A stretch of 64,000 bases of DNA from Dryas octopetala (lineage: Eukaryota; Streptophyta; Magnoliopsida; Rosales; Rosaceae): assembly GCA_963921425.1 (NCBI GenBank), contig OY992839.1, positions 18,274,910-18,338,909 on the forward strand, in the 5' to 3' direction. The translations under genes and the position numbers were made by a program. Under the pieces are notes generated by a model. The model was not told the DNA's origin, ran no database searches, and saw only the letters and a program-made list of their open reading frames with translations. Positions 34,335 to 45,557 of the stretch are shown here, piece by piece (the stretch's first letter is position 1; each line of letters starts with the position of its first letter).

Positions 34335-34738
34335 TTCGCTGCTAGCAACGGGCAGACCAGGAGAGCCGGCAGAGAGGGAGGTGGAGAGCCCGGCAGAGAG
34401 GGGTGGACAGCCCGGTGGAGAGGGCGGTTTGACCGGTTACGGAACCACCGCAGGAACCTCCGGTGAAAGAGGAAGGGAGGGCAAAGCCGAACACACCTCA
34501 AGTTCCACCAACGGTGTGCTAGGTGAGGGGGGTAACTGTCTGGCAAAAGGAAAGCAAGCTTCATCAAAATAACATGACGCGAAATATAAATACGATTGGT
34601 CCGAGGATCCAAACACCGATACCCCTTATGTTGCAAGCTATACCTCAGGAAGACACATTCTAAGGAACGAGGATAGAGCTTATTAGAGACATAAGGGCCA
34701 AGAAAAGGGTAACACGCACACCAAAAAATGCAAAGATG

Positions 34739-35728
34739 TTAGCAAGAGGGGGGGTGTCCAAACAACCTAAAGGCTGGAGACGACCAATTGAGAACCGCAG
34801 TGAGAGCCGCCTCAACCCAGAGAGTCAATGGGGCGTGAACAGCATGTAGGAGAATACACGTGACAGTGGCAATATGGCGGTATGTACGATTAGAAAGCCC
34901 ATTTTGTTGAGGCATATGGGGACAAGAGAATCGATGAATAATGCCATTGGCTTTGTAAAAATTAACAAAGAGAAATTTAGAAAATTCACCACCAGCATCA
35001 CTCTGAAAATATTTAATAGTCAAGTCAAATTGGTTCTTAACCATAGCACAAAAATCACGAAAGTGAGTAAAAACCTCCGATTTTTTACGCATGGGAAAGC
35101 TCCAACTAAACTGACTAAATTCATCCGTGGAAAGTAAATAATAGCGAAAGCCAGAAGAACTTAAAGTAGAGGACATCCATACATCAGAGTGCACAAGAAA
35201 GAAGGGAAAAGATGCATTAAATTTATTCGAAATAAAAGGCAATTGATGAGATTTCCCAAGAGCACACTGTTTACAAAAATGCTTATTAGCAGAAATACGA
35301 GACCCTAAAGAAAACTGAAAACCCAAACGAGAGACAATAGCAGCCGATGGGTGACCAAGATGGTTGTGCCATAACTCTGACGAAGATGCAACTAAAGCTC
35401 TTGGGACGGGTTGCGAAAGGGGATAGAGACCATCCTTACATGGGCCCTGAAAAAGACATTTACCAGAAGCAAGATCAGAAATAGTAAAGCCAGAAGGATT
35501 AAAACAGAAACAGACAGAATTATCACGCGTAAATTTAGCAACAGACAGAAGGTTTTTATGAAGATTAGGAACATGAAAAACATCAGTCAAAGCGAAGGAA
35601 GAACGACCAAGAGGAAGAGATATGTTACCAGTTTGGGAAACAGGAAGAAACTCCCCATTCCCAACAACGACACCAGAATTACCATAAAACAGAGAAGGAT
35701 CTTGCAATAGACCACTGTTGCTAGTCAT
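34739..35728 (-). pseudogene. Protease-integrase of the copia element
   Basis: A 330-codon frame covers the region after the protease (VFHVPNLHKNLLSVAKF, about 35590), the GAG-pre-integrase HX4H..CX2C (LWHNHLGHPS; CKQCALGKSH, about 35370-35250) and the integrase core (VHSDVW, about 35190; FQSDAGGEF, about 35010). The usual third catalytic Glu position (PQQNGxAER) reads PQQNGLSNR, so the triad is broken. Confidence 0.82.
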
Positions 35729-36023
35729 GTGATGAGTAGCACCAGTGTCAAAGTACTAAGTAGGATCTAAGGAACCAGCCGCTGCCATGTTAGATTGAGA
35801 AGTGTGTATGCCGGCAAAGGGAGAATCAGCCGAGTTGGACCTGTGAGGACACATATTGGCCTTATATATGGCTAGGTGTGCCACAATAATAGCAGATAAT
35901 GGGCTGCGGATCGAGCACGACCAAGGACACCCGGAGCCGACGACAGAGAGGAACTAAAAGAGGACGACGCAGGAGAGAAACCTGACTGCGGCGCAGGAGT
36001 GAAGCCAGTTGCTGCCATGGGGT

Positions 36024-36629
36024 CTAGGAACCACGACCACCACCGCGAGAGAAGCCACACCCATGACCAGGAGATAAACCACCACCAGTAGAAGAACCAC
36101 CGCAACCAGTAGCGGGAAAAGAACCACTGTGAGGAGATGAGTGGCCATTAAAAAATTGATGTTGAGCACGGTGAGTAGCAACCAAGGGCTGAGTGGCAGA
36201 GGTAGTCATGAGATGAGCATTCTGAGCCTCAAAAGAAAGAAGGCGAGCCCGAAGATTGGTAAAATTCGGAAGCGGAGGAGAATTGAGGATCGCCGTGATA
36301 ACCATGGAAAAATCAGAACCTAGACCATGAAGCATAGCCGTAACAAGATCATAATTAGAGACCAGCTTGTTAATAGCGGAGAGGGCATCGGCCAAAGATT
36401 TGGCATACTGGAAAAATTCAGAGACGGACTTAGACTCCTTGTGCATGCCAAAAAGTTAAAAGCAGAGATTGGCAGCATTAGCAATAGAGGTTTGAGAGAA
36501 CTGTTGACGAAGACAAGCCCAAATCGCAGCCGTAGTGGACTAGCCAACAACCATGGAGAGAATAGACTCAGAGAGAGTCGAAGTAAGATAGCTTACAATT
36601 AGCTGATATATCTGAAACCATTGAGCAAA
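36024..36629 (-). pseudogene. gag of the copia element (C-terminal part)
   Basis: The frame reads SVSEFFQYAKSLADAL, LVTAMLHGLGSDFSMVITAI and LRARLLSFEAQNAH, the conserved gag UBN2-type region, then a Gly/Ser-rich tail. The N-terminal part is displaced to 39501-39769 by solo LTR C. Confidence 0.8.
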
Positions 36630-37101
36630 GGCAGTGACAGGACCACCTCTCGATTTCACCCTGAATCTCGAAGAGGTCCTGTGGGAATCCAAAATCAAGG
36701 AAAATCTTACCGAAAATTCGGTAGAACCTCCCCTGAAAATGGACTAACCCAAAATTTAATAACCTGTAAAAACACTTCTAAAAACATTAGCCGCCTTTAC
36801 CACAACCAAAAAGGGTTTCAGACCTAAACAACACCACAATAACATAAGGTTTCAGTATGGTCTTTAGAGCCACTACTTCTACTACAACAAATTTTACAGT
36901 TAAAGTAAAAATGAACTTCCAAAATGGAAGCGATGCCTACAAGATCCGAGTAAATAAAATGAACGCTATGCCTCGACGTGATTGACTCGACCTCCACCAA
37001 TGCTACGGCCTGGGGGGAAAACAATTTAAGACAAAACAAGAAAATTGTGAGATAAACTTAGTGAGTGGACGAGTTAAGAAAACGAAACATAAATTTATTT
37101 A

Positions 37102-37496
37102 GGGATTAATGTCATTTTGCTCCCCAGACTATTACACATGTATCAGTTTGCTCCCCAGACTTCTAATTTGGAAAATTAAGGACCCTGACTTTTTCAATTT
37201 TGCCAATTAAGGTTATTCCGTCAATTTATACATTTTTCATCTAAAATGTCGAGATGATCAAGCAAAATTTAGCAAGAAATAAAAGAGGAAAAATGATGCA
37301 TGAGGAAAAAATGATAAGATCTAATTGGAAGGGACCATTTTGCCCTCAAAGATTTGGATAAAAAATGTGTAAATTGACAAAAGAACCTCAATTGGCAAAA
37401 TTAAAAAAGTCAGAGTCCTTAATTTTCCAAATTAGAAGTCTGGGGAGCAAACTGATACAAGTGTAATAGTCGGGGGAGCAAAATGGTATTAATCCC
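37102..37496. mobile_element. MULE-type MITE in LTR C
   Basis: Left end GGGATTAATGTCATTTTGCT, right end reverse-complemented GGGATTAATACCATTTTGCT. About 100 bases of terminal repeat are visible. It is flanked by a perfect 9-bp duplication ATTTATTTA (37093-37101 and 37497-37505). Same family as 12505-12868 (shared CCAGACTT...AATTTGGAAAATTAAGG). Confidence 0.87.
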
Positions 37497-37799
37497 ATTT
37501 ATTTATTATTTTAGAAGTCATAAAATAATAATCTCTAAGACTTTACAATCGCTCTTTGAAATCTCCCGGTTTTAAAATATTTTCAAAATTTCTTATCCAA
37601 CGTCATAGGAACTATTTAAACATAAGATAGAAGGGTTAAACAAGTAAGAAGTCGTTCTTTGAAACTTTCTGAGTAAAAGTATTATGTAGCACCATATACT
37701 TAAGAATAAATATTAAACATAAAAAGAAATTTCCTCTTTAAACTTATGAAATAGAAAATCCTTGGAAAGAAAAAGGAAGTTTTACTGTACTCATACCCG

Positions 37800-37990
37800 T
37801 AATTGTATACAATGTCCTGACCACAATCCCGGGCACGGGCAGGCTCAAACCCTGGCCACAATCTCGTACATAGAGGTCACTCCGCACGAGCATGCTCATA
37901 TCCTGGCCACAATCTCGTACGAAGAGGTCACTTCGCACGAGCATGCTCATATCCTGGCCACAATCTCGTGCATTTTACACAGGTAGGCTC
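37800..37990 (+). repeat. About 51-bp tandem repeats in LTR C
   Basis: Three imperfect units built on GCACGAGCATGCTCATATCC then TGGCCACAATCTCGTACGA. They are analogous in position and in the CTCGTGC motif to the 49-bp array in LTR A, suggesting the family carries a tandem repeat here. Confidence 0.7.
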
Positions 37991-39500
37991 GTCCGATCAA
38001 TACGTGCATTTACACAGAAATTTTAAAATACTCTTTAAATCTCTACTTACTTTTGAGATAAATGAATAACCCTTTTCTTTCCCTCAATGCTCTCCTTAAT
38101 AATCCAAACCCTAAAGTGTCATTTCTTATATCACGACATCACAATCAACATAAATATTCAAAGGAGACGAATATCCAAGACATATGAAATCTTTTCACAA
38201 ACTAAGTAGAAATTAAAGCATGCCCCTTAAATTAACAATTTCTTCGATAGAAATTTCACATATAAAAACACATTTAAATATTACTTGATTGTTTAAAATA
38301 TGAAATCCAAGGTATGGGCATTCGAACCTACATGAGTGATTAATTATGAAACTTGAAATTTAAAACTCAAGATCGACTCCAATTTAAAACATAGAGATCA
38401 AACCACATAGTAAAACATAATTTTATAAAAATCAAAGTCCATTCACAGTAAGAAATCTAGCTTCAATCCTCCGCCAGATTGTCTCGAGCCTCTATAATGT
38501 CGCCTTAGCCAGGGCTCGTCCGGAAGTTGTTTCGGTATTGCAAAGTGACCGATTACGGTACTATTTGAGATTTTGTCTACTCTGAGCAACTTCCACCTAG
38601 TTTGCCGTGAAAGGTGGCCGGAGTAGCCAGAAATCGACGGAAAACCATTAAGGGGCCGAAAAATTTCGAGCTTTAATTTGATTTGTATAGTCCACTACAG
38701 GTCACAATCTATATATCAAATGAAAGAGACGTCGAGATGAATCCATAGCCACCAAGATTGTATCAATAAGACTTCGGACGACCAAGATATGGCCAATCAA
38801 AGTTTTTGATGTAACCCACGCCTAGAGAGAGAGAGAGAAAGAGAAGATGCAGATGAGAGAGAAAGAGATTTTCACGGAGAAGATCAACTGGGCTGGTTTT
38901 TAAAATATTTGGCCCGTAAATTACCATTTTGCCTTCCTACTTCAATAGCTCATATTTTGTCCCTCGTAACTCTAATTCGCTATCTGTTTTTGCCTACACA
39001 CTCGTGAGCACGAGCTCTATCCAACCATGTCAAAATTATAATTTTTACACAAAATTTTCAATTAATCCCTTTTAAAAAAATACTCAAACTTTTCTATTAT
39101 GAGCATTTGTGTCTAAGTTCTTAAGAAATTCATCCACAATGGATCCAGGTCCGAAAAATATTCCAAAAATTCCTATGGGCTCTTCTTGACTTGTACCATT
39201 TTTCTATCGCTTCAACTTAAACTTTGAGTCCCAGAAATATATTCAACTTAATTTAAATATTTCCAAATAAATTCCAATAAATCCTTAATGACTTAAATTA
39301 ATTTATTAAAAAATCATTATAACCTCAATTAAGTTTTCATGAATATCCAACCATTTATTTTTGTCTCCAAATAAATTTAGAAATCTTTTATGGGTCCCAC
39401 AGCTGAACTTTCTTTTGTACCTCTTAAGTCCACAATAAGTAAAAAAAATAAAAAAAAATTTAAATTTCTAGTGAAATTTGGGTCGGGTTCTTACAAGCGG

Positions 39501-39769
39501 GATTAAGAAAGAGAGGTTGGTCACCATCTGCAGGGAGCAAGGGAGAAGAAGCGATGCCGGAACCATCAACAAAGGAGAACAAACCATGGCCAATAAGGAA
39601 GGGGCGCATCTAACTCTCCCAGAGAAGAAAGTTTGTCTTAGTAAGTTTCAGAAAATGAGCAACGTTGGGGCCGGAGAGAGTGGAGGTAGAACCAACCATG
39701 AGAGGAGGAAGCCGAAGAAGAAGCCACAAGAGAAGTCGATACTGTAGAGGAAGAGGCAGCAGACAACAT
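39501..39769 (-). pseudogene. gag of the copia element (N-terminal part)
   Basis: The minus-strand frame reads NVAHFLKLTKTNFLLWE then, after an in-frame TAG, MRPFLIGHGLFSFVDGS, the standard start of plant copia gag. It continues at 36629 once solo LTR C is removed. The exact start codon is uncertain. Confidence 0.75.
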
Positions 39770-39863
39770 GAAGTAGGGTGAGGAGTGGCGGCAAGAAAGA
39801 AAAACTAGGGTTAGGGTTTGCGGCAAGAAAGGAACAAAAGAAAACCACTTTAGTCCGAGAGGA

Positions 39864-39875
39864 CCTCTGATACCA
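39864..39875 (-). other. Primer-binding site of the copia element
   Basis: The minus strand reads TGGTATCAGAGG directly next to the 5' LTR, matching 11 of 12 bases of the initiator-tRNA(Met) complement TGGTATCAGAGC. Confidence 0.88.
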
Positions 39876-40047
39876 TGTAGAATTGGTAAATTCTGTTTAT
39901 CATTAAAATGGGGCAAACCCAAGTATTTATACAAGCCTATGCCGCTAATTACAAGGAGATCAATAACCTACCCTACAAGTTCACGTGGAACACAAGTAAA
40001 GACAATATAAAAGACAATCCTCCTATAACTAGGTAACCTCTCTAACA
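39876..40047 (-). repeat. 5' LTR of the copia element
   Basis: 172 bases with TG...CA ends, paired with 26633-26804. Only a few substitutions separate the two (for example AATTAGTAAATTATG against AATTGGTAAATTCTG on the plus strand). Confidence 0.9.
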
Positions 40048-40640
40048 CCTTCGTACATGAATCACTAAACCCAATCCATACACACTCCAAGTCCCTTAGT
40101 CGAGTATGCGTGCATTGTATAGTCAAATTCTAGCCACGCATGCACAAGGTGACCCATAGTGTCTCAGGTCAAAGGATTCTTTATGATGTTATAATTAAGG
40201 ATTCTTGTTTGACATGTCGTAAAACTCCATACAAGAAATCCTTTTAACGGTCATGTTCAGTGATCTTAATCCCCAATTAGCACCCACTTATTTATCATAG
40301 TGTCAACCTACACGAATGATCTGAGACTCATCATCCACCTAAAGGTGCTGATATAACAAATGCTGATAGAGAATTACATGTGTCCGATATGTGATCCGTT
40401 AATCAGGAACATCTTTAATTAGGAAATAAGAACTAAGGAGTAAAGGTCTTCACTTATTCTACTCACAAGAATAATTTCTCCTTATCTTAATATCCATGGA
40501 CATTTTATGTATTGGTTCAGTATATCACATACATTGATATATGATACATAAAATAGACTTTGCCCTTTTGTATATTTATGTAATTAATTCCTAAAATTCC
40601 AATTTTAAATTGGCTTTTAGGGCATACATCTAACAGGGAG

Positions 40641-41344
40641 ATGCGACAGAGCTGGGGGGAGGGGGTGCAACGAGGGTGGGGGAGGGGGGGCGCGGCAACG
40701 GGCCGGGCGGAGGAGGGTGGGGTGCAACAGGAATGGGTGGGGAGGGACGTCTCGTTTTTTTTTTTTTTTTTTAGTTTTTTTGTTTGTTTTTAATATTTTT
40801 CTTTTTTATTTTGTTTTTTATTTTTTTTCTTCTTTTAGTTTAATTTTATTTTTTCTTCTTTTATTTTATTTTATATTAATTTTCTTCTTTTAATTTTATT
40901 TTTATAAATATTTTAATAATGAGAAACGTCAATTCCGTTAATTTTGACGAAAAGTGTAACAAATTTTGACAAAATATCCTCATTTGATTCTTAAATGTAG
41001 TAGTCCTAACAGATGCACTTTTGAAGCGATAATCCTGATTTGACTCAAACACATTTATTGGAGTCCTTTGCCTATAATTTTCCCTTAATAAACTCACTCT
41101 TAAGTTTGAAATATGTTAACATCACATTATTAATTGTTCCTAAAAAAAATGGTGAAATTTTTTTAACCCCCTTAAGATTTATATGATTTTGCTACCGCCC
41201 CCTGCATCACCCATGCCGCCCCATACTAATTCTTTTCCAAACTTTCAAGCTTAAATAACAACAAAAATTACCCACCAGCAACCAACCTCTCCGAGCCCAT
41301 TTAACAATTACAATGAGACCTAGCTCATTTCGAAATTATTTTTT
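40641..41344. other. G-rich and T-rich low-complexity DNA with a MULE-like terminal repeat
   Basis: A G-rich stretch (40641-40750) is followed by a T-rich stretch (40751-40905). After these, 40909-41095 read on the minus strand as AAAGGACTCCAATAAATGTG...GTCAAAATTAACGG, the style of a plant MULE terminal repeat. The T-rich part resembles, inverted, 22985-23060 on the other side of LTR X. No gene was recognised. Confidence 0.35.
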
Positions 41345-41536
41345 ATGTAAACTATTTAAAACCCCCTAATTAGAGTTTAGTTATTTCAAAACCTCTACTC
41401 TTAATAAAACTAATTTAAAACCCCCTATTAATCACTTAAACTCTCCCAAAACCCCCTGGTCAACTAACACCCAGCTAGGTTTCACCCCATTTTATTTTGA
41501 TTTTTCGATTATAGCCCTAGTCACTTAATTAGTTTC

Positions 41537-41540
<4 letters not shown>

Positions 41541-41615
<75 letters not shown>
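41541..41615 (+). repeat. (CT)n microsatellite
   Basis: About 37 CT units just before the GC-rich gene-like stretch of the MULE-like element, in the position a 5'UTR CT tract would have. Confidence 0.95.
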
Positions 41616-41619
<4 letters not shown>

Positions 41620-42469
41620 TGTGTTCTCTGTTCTCTCTCATCCGTGCGTGGCTGTCATCAGCGCGTGTGGCGTTGTCCGGCGACGGTTGCCAGCGAGACC
41701 ACCATCATCAGCTTCACCTCTCTCTCCTCTTCCTCCCTCTGCCATCACTCGCCCCAATTCATGCCCAAACAGCCCAAATCGCCGCCACCAAATCAGTGGT
41801 GCTCGCCGGCGATCTACCTTTTTCGGTGGAGTTGGAATGCCAAACCACCCAAGCCTTCTTCCTCTCGACGTCCTGAGCACGATGGTGTGCTCGGATTCTC
41901 CATCCGATCAGCCATAGTGGCAGATAGAAGCCACAAAGGCCGCGGCTTTTCCGCCGACGATATGCCTTTTTCGGCAGCCATTTCTGATGAGTCAGGTACC
42001 TATCTTCTTCACCTCGTTGTGCTCTTCAATTATATGTATTTGGATTGGTCCAATTGTTGAAGAAACAAGAAAACCCAAATCAAACCTCACGACCACTGCG
42101 GCTGCTCCACCACTAGTGGTAGCGATTAAAACCTGATTTTATTCATTTTTTATATGGTTATTGTGTGCTCTGTAGTTCTGTCGCTTACAGACTTTTTTTG
42201 TGTTCAATGTGCTTGAATTTTGATTGCAATTTGTGTCTGTAAATATCATGAAAATGAAAATTCAGTTTCATTTTGTTCATATGTATGTTTGTTGGAAGAT
42301 TAAGACCTGTTTTGTTTGCTTGTTTTGTTGGAATAAGGGTTATATGATTATATATGTATGTATGTATGTTTGTATCATGAAAATTCATGCTTTTATCTGC
42401 TTGTTTTGTACAATCTGTGATTTAGCAATGAATATCTAAATGATGGTGCTTCAATCTTCAATATCATAA

Positions 42470-42615
42470 AAATTTAGTTTCAGTTAGTGAAAATTCAATT
42501 TCACTCCCTGAAAATTCAGTTTCAGTGCGTGAAAATACAGTTTCAGTCCGTGAAAATACAGTTTCACTTTGTGAAAATTCAGATTCACTTCGTAAAAATT
42601 CAGTTTCACTTATAA
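42470..42615 (+). repeat. About 20-bp tandem repeats (CAGTTTCAGTCCGTGAAAAT type)
   Basis: Seven or so imperfect units built on TTTCAGTNNGTGAAAATNCA. Further AATTCAGTTTCA echoes follow to about 42990. Confidence 0.75.
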
Positions 42616-43019
42616 CTATGTTTTGTATATAATTATAGTGTTTTGTTTCATTTCATTTCTATTGAAATTCTTTTATTGTTCAGTTTCAATTAGAATTTGA
42701 AGATTTGAAGATTTTAGTTCAGTTTCAGTTGTAATTAAAAAAATGTCCAAAGATCTGCAACTGTGTAACTATTAATTTTAGTGTATATGTGAAATTGTTT
42801 CGTTTTATGTGTAAAGAATGTTTAAGCAATGTGACGGTGTAATTAAATTATTATTTGCGGTGTTATTTTTTCAATTGAGTTATAATTTGAATATTTTATT
42901 TTCAATTTCAGTAAATATGCTATTTTTCAGTTTCAGTGTTTGATTTTAGTTTTAGCAAAATATTGATTTTAACCAAAAAATTCAGTTAAAAAAAAATCAG
43001 TTTTAGCAAAATTCAATTA

Positions 43020-43125
43020 CAGTGACGTCAGTGCACGTCAGTGATGTCAGCGCTCGTCAGTGCGTCAGTGCGTCAGTGCATCATTCCGTCAGCGCGCGTC
43101 AGTACGTCAGCATGCGTCAGAAGGG
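43020..43125 (+). repeat. CGTCAGTG short repeats
   Basis: About ten occurrences of CGTCAG followed by T/C/A G, with irregular spacing, at the inner edge of the right terminal repeat. Confidence 0.75.
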
Positions 43126-43223
43126 TAATTTAAGATTATAAGTTATTGGGGGTTTTGAGAGAGTTTCTAGATGGATGGGGGTTTAGAAAAATATTTTGGG
43201 TGGTTAGGGGTTTAAAATTACGG

Positions 43224-43876
43224 ACTTTGTATGTATTATTATTTGTATAATAATGTATTAACATACTATAAATAACTTGTAAAAAATTATGTAAATAACT
43301 GTTGGTACTGCCTTTGATTGTGGTCAATTTATCATCTTTTTCCTGCCTCCTACGTCATACATATATGGTGGTTGTCAAATAAAAAACTTTTGTTGGTGGT
43401 GACAATTTGTGCTGGATATCATGATGATATGCATGTACCCCCAATTAATTTAGAAAGCAATGCATGGTAGATTGTGAAATAAGGCAAAGAAAAAAATTAA
43501 AGGGTGCAATATATATCTCCGCATCTACTAATCATAGGCCGGTCCATAATTTAACATAAATGTACTGTTTTTTCGTCTTTAATTTTGTTGAATTGTTACT
43601 TTTAATATTTCACTTAAAAGTAGATTTGTCATGAATAATTAATTATTGACCTAATAATATTTATTTTTCTCTTTATAATATTGGAGAGATTTCAAATTTG
43701 AATCTATCTTTATTCAGATTAAAAAAAAAAAAAAACAGTATTTGTTATGTATCACATTATATATAATTAACTATAATTAACACTTAACATATTTAGTTGT
43801 ATTAATCGCAAAAACTTAACAAGTGTAACAGTGGTGATTACATCTTGATCATTAAAAGTGGTGATCACCAAAACGT

Positions 43877-43910
<34 letters not shown>

Positions 43911-44327
43911 ATCGCCAAAAAATGAAATTAAACTAGCAAATTTATTCTCCTTTCGAGCATAGGCATGGTAAAGTTACCAAAACGTATGGATATGTCTTGG
44001 TTTTGAGTTGGATAGATATATCCCTAAAATAATCCAGTAAAGTAAAAGACATGAAAAAAAAACAGTGTCATGAAACCGTTATGAGTAATATTCACGCACT
44101 ACCATTTTATTAGTTATATATCTGAAGTAAATGATCGAAATGAAAACTTTACGGTTAAAAATTATAATTGGTTACTTACTTAGCACTCCTCACTTAATAC
44201 TACAAATTAATATGCATTTCATTCCTTTAAAACTGAGGTTACATGCAACAAGCAAAGTTCACTCGATCCCTATGCTGCTATGCACATGCATCCTGTCACG
44301 CGCGTTTTCCACCCCCATCAAAAAAAA

Positions 44328-44358
<31 letters not shown>

Positions 44359-44497
44359 CAAAAGGAAAGAATAAAAAAAAGTGAAAAATCTAAGAACATA
44401 GAGTTATGAGGTGGGTAGGTCTTAAACTCTTAAATCTTAATTAATTTCTCTTAGAGCCCACTAGAGCCAATTAACTTGGATAACCCAAAGGTTTGAA
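43224..44497. repeat. VTL 3'-flank duplicate, copy 1
   Basis: It matches 56427-58359 from CTTTGTATGTATTATT through the AT microsatellite (43880-43909) and the AAAAC repeat (about 44330-44362) to AACCCAAAGG. On the minus strand its last bases encode FGLSKLIGSSGL and stop, the VTL C-terminus with one change. It lacks the 649-bp retroposon of copy 3. It then joins a copia RT at about 44497. Confidence 0.85.
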
Positions 44498-45557
44498 GAT
44501 GCTATGAAAGAAAAGATATGGCAGGATGCAATGGACGAAGAAATAAAAGTTATCAAGAAAAATAAGACATGGGAGCTTGTTGATCGACCTAAGAGTAAAG
44601 ACATCATTGGACTTAAGTGGGTATATAAGACAAAGTTTAATGAAGATGGCTCAGTCCAAAAGCATACGGCTCGTTTGGTTGCGATAGGTTACTCTCAACA
44701 ACCTGGTATTGATTTTAATGAGACATTTGCTCCTATAGCTCTCATGGAGACTATAAGAACTGTTTTGGCATTGGCTACTCAAATAAAGACATCGGTGTAT
44801 CAATTAGATGTCAAGTCAACATTTTTAAATGGAGAACTTGAAGAGGAAGTTTATGTTGAACAACCGAAGGGATATGTTGAACAACCGAAGGAAGAGAAAG
44901 TTTGTCGCCTTCAAAAAGCCTTATATGGCTTAACGCAAGTGCCAAGAGCCTGGAATAGTAAGATTGATCAATACTTATGTCAAAGTGGTTTTTTAAGAAG
45001 TCCAAATGAGCCATCACTTTATGTCAAGAAAGAAGGTACACATGATTTTCTGTTTGTTTTGTCTCTATGTTGATGATTTAATTTATACGAGTACTAAACT
45101 GAAGATGGCAGAAGTTTTTAAGAAGGATATGATGAAGGAATATGAGATGACAGATTTGGGCACTATGAGATATTTTTTAGGAATTCAGGTTCAACAATCA
45201 GATGAAGGAATTTTTATTTGTCAAGAAAAGTATGCAGAAAATATCTTGAACCGTTTCAATATGTTGAATTGCAAACCAATGGATACTCCAATGGCAATTA
45301 ATTTGAAACTTTCAAGTAATGATGGAGTGCCTAAAGCTGATGCATCTATGTATAGAAGTGTTGTTGGATCACTAATTTATTTAACAAACACAAGGCTAGA
45401 CATTGTTCATGCAGTAAGTGTGGTATCTCGATTCATGAGTGATCCAAGTAATAATCATTTTGCTGCTGTGAAAAGAATATTAAGGTATGTGCAAGGAACC
45501 AAAGGATATGGCATCAGATATACTCAAGAGAAAGAAAGTGTTTTAGTTGGGTTCACG
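44498..45557 (+). pseudogene. Truncated copia RT (copy 1)
   Basis: From 44504 the frame reads MKEKIWQDAMDEEI, WKYK-type GLKWVYKTKFNEDGS, NETFAPIA, YQLDVKSTFLNGELEEEVYV and, after a frameshift near 45055, YVDDLIYTSTKLK and VKRILRYVQGTKGYGIRY. A 10-codon internal duplication repeats EQPKGYVEQPK. It ends at about 45557 by abrupt joining to gypsy LTR sequence, and no gag, integrase or LTR is present. Confidence 0.85.

Larger units (their letters stand above)
36635..39495. repeat. Solo LTR 'C' inserted in copia gag
   Basis: The ends are TGACAGGACCACC (36635) and GGGTCGGGTTCTTACA (39495). Flanks GGCAG and AGCGG (plus strand) match at 3 of 5. The joined gag reading (...FLNPA then FAQWFQ...) suggests an original CCGCC duplication with one change on each side. 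Without the MITE at 37102-37496 it is about 2.46 kb. The left 400 bases resemble LTR B, and the 3' part has a near-identical copy at 45558-46740. Confidence 0.72.
26633..40047 (-). mobile_element. Ty1/copia element (Ale-like), interrupted by two solo LTRs
   Basis: Two 172-base LTRs (26633-26804 and 39876-40047) differ at only a few positions. An initiator-Met primer-binding site lies immediately inside the 5' LTR on the minus strand. The target repeat is CCTTA/CCTTC (26628-26632 and 40048-40052), 4 of 5 matching. Coding order on the minus strand is gag, protease, integrase, RT, RNase H, the copia order. Removing the nested solo LTRs (26878-32716 and 36635-39495) leaves about 4.7 kb, which with the very short LTRs suggests the Ale group. 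Stops and frameshifts throughout show it is dead. Confidence 0.88.
41345..43223. mobile_element. Probable MULE-like element with gene-like interior
   Basis: The left end (AAACTATTTAAAACCCCCTA, ACTCTCCCAAAACCCCCTGG) and the reverse complement of the right end (TTTTAAACCCCTAACCACCC, AACTCTCTCAAAACCCCC) are imperfect inverted repeats of about 100 bases. The right edge coincides with the point where copy 1 of the VTL 3' flank begins (43224). The interior holds a CT microsatellite, a GC-rich coding-like stretch (about 41640-42000, several short open frames, no recognised family) and two tandem-repeat families. No transposase and no clear target duplication were found. Confidence 0.4.

Noticed and set aside
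32660..36602. Plus-strand ORFs across the copia body, such as 33087-33755
   Set aside because: All recognisable retroelement motifs lie on the minus strand; the plus-strand frames are shadows.
44131..44409. 92-codon frame repeated at 47161-47418 and 58054-58263
   Set aside because: It is the duplicated 3' flank of VTL read in an incidental frame; the frame degenerates differently in each copy through A-rich indels.
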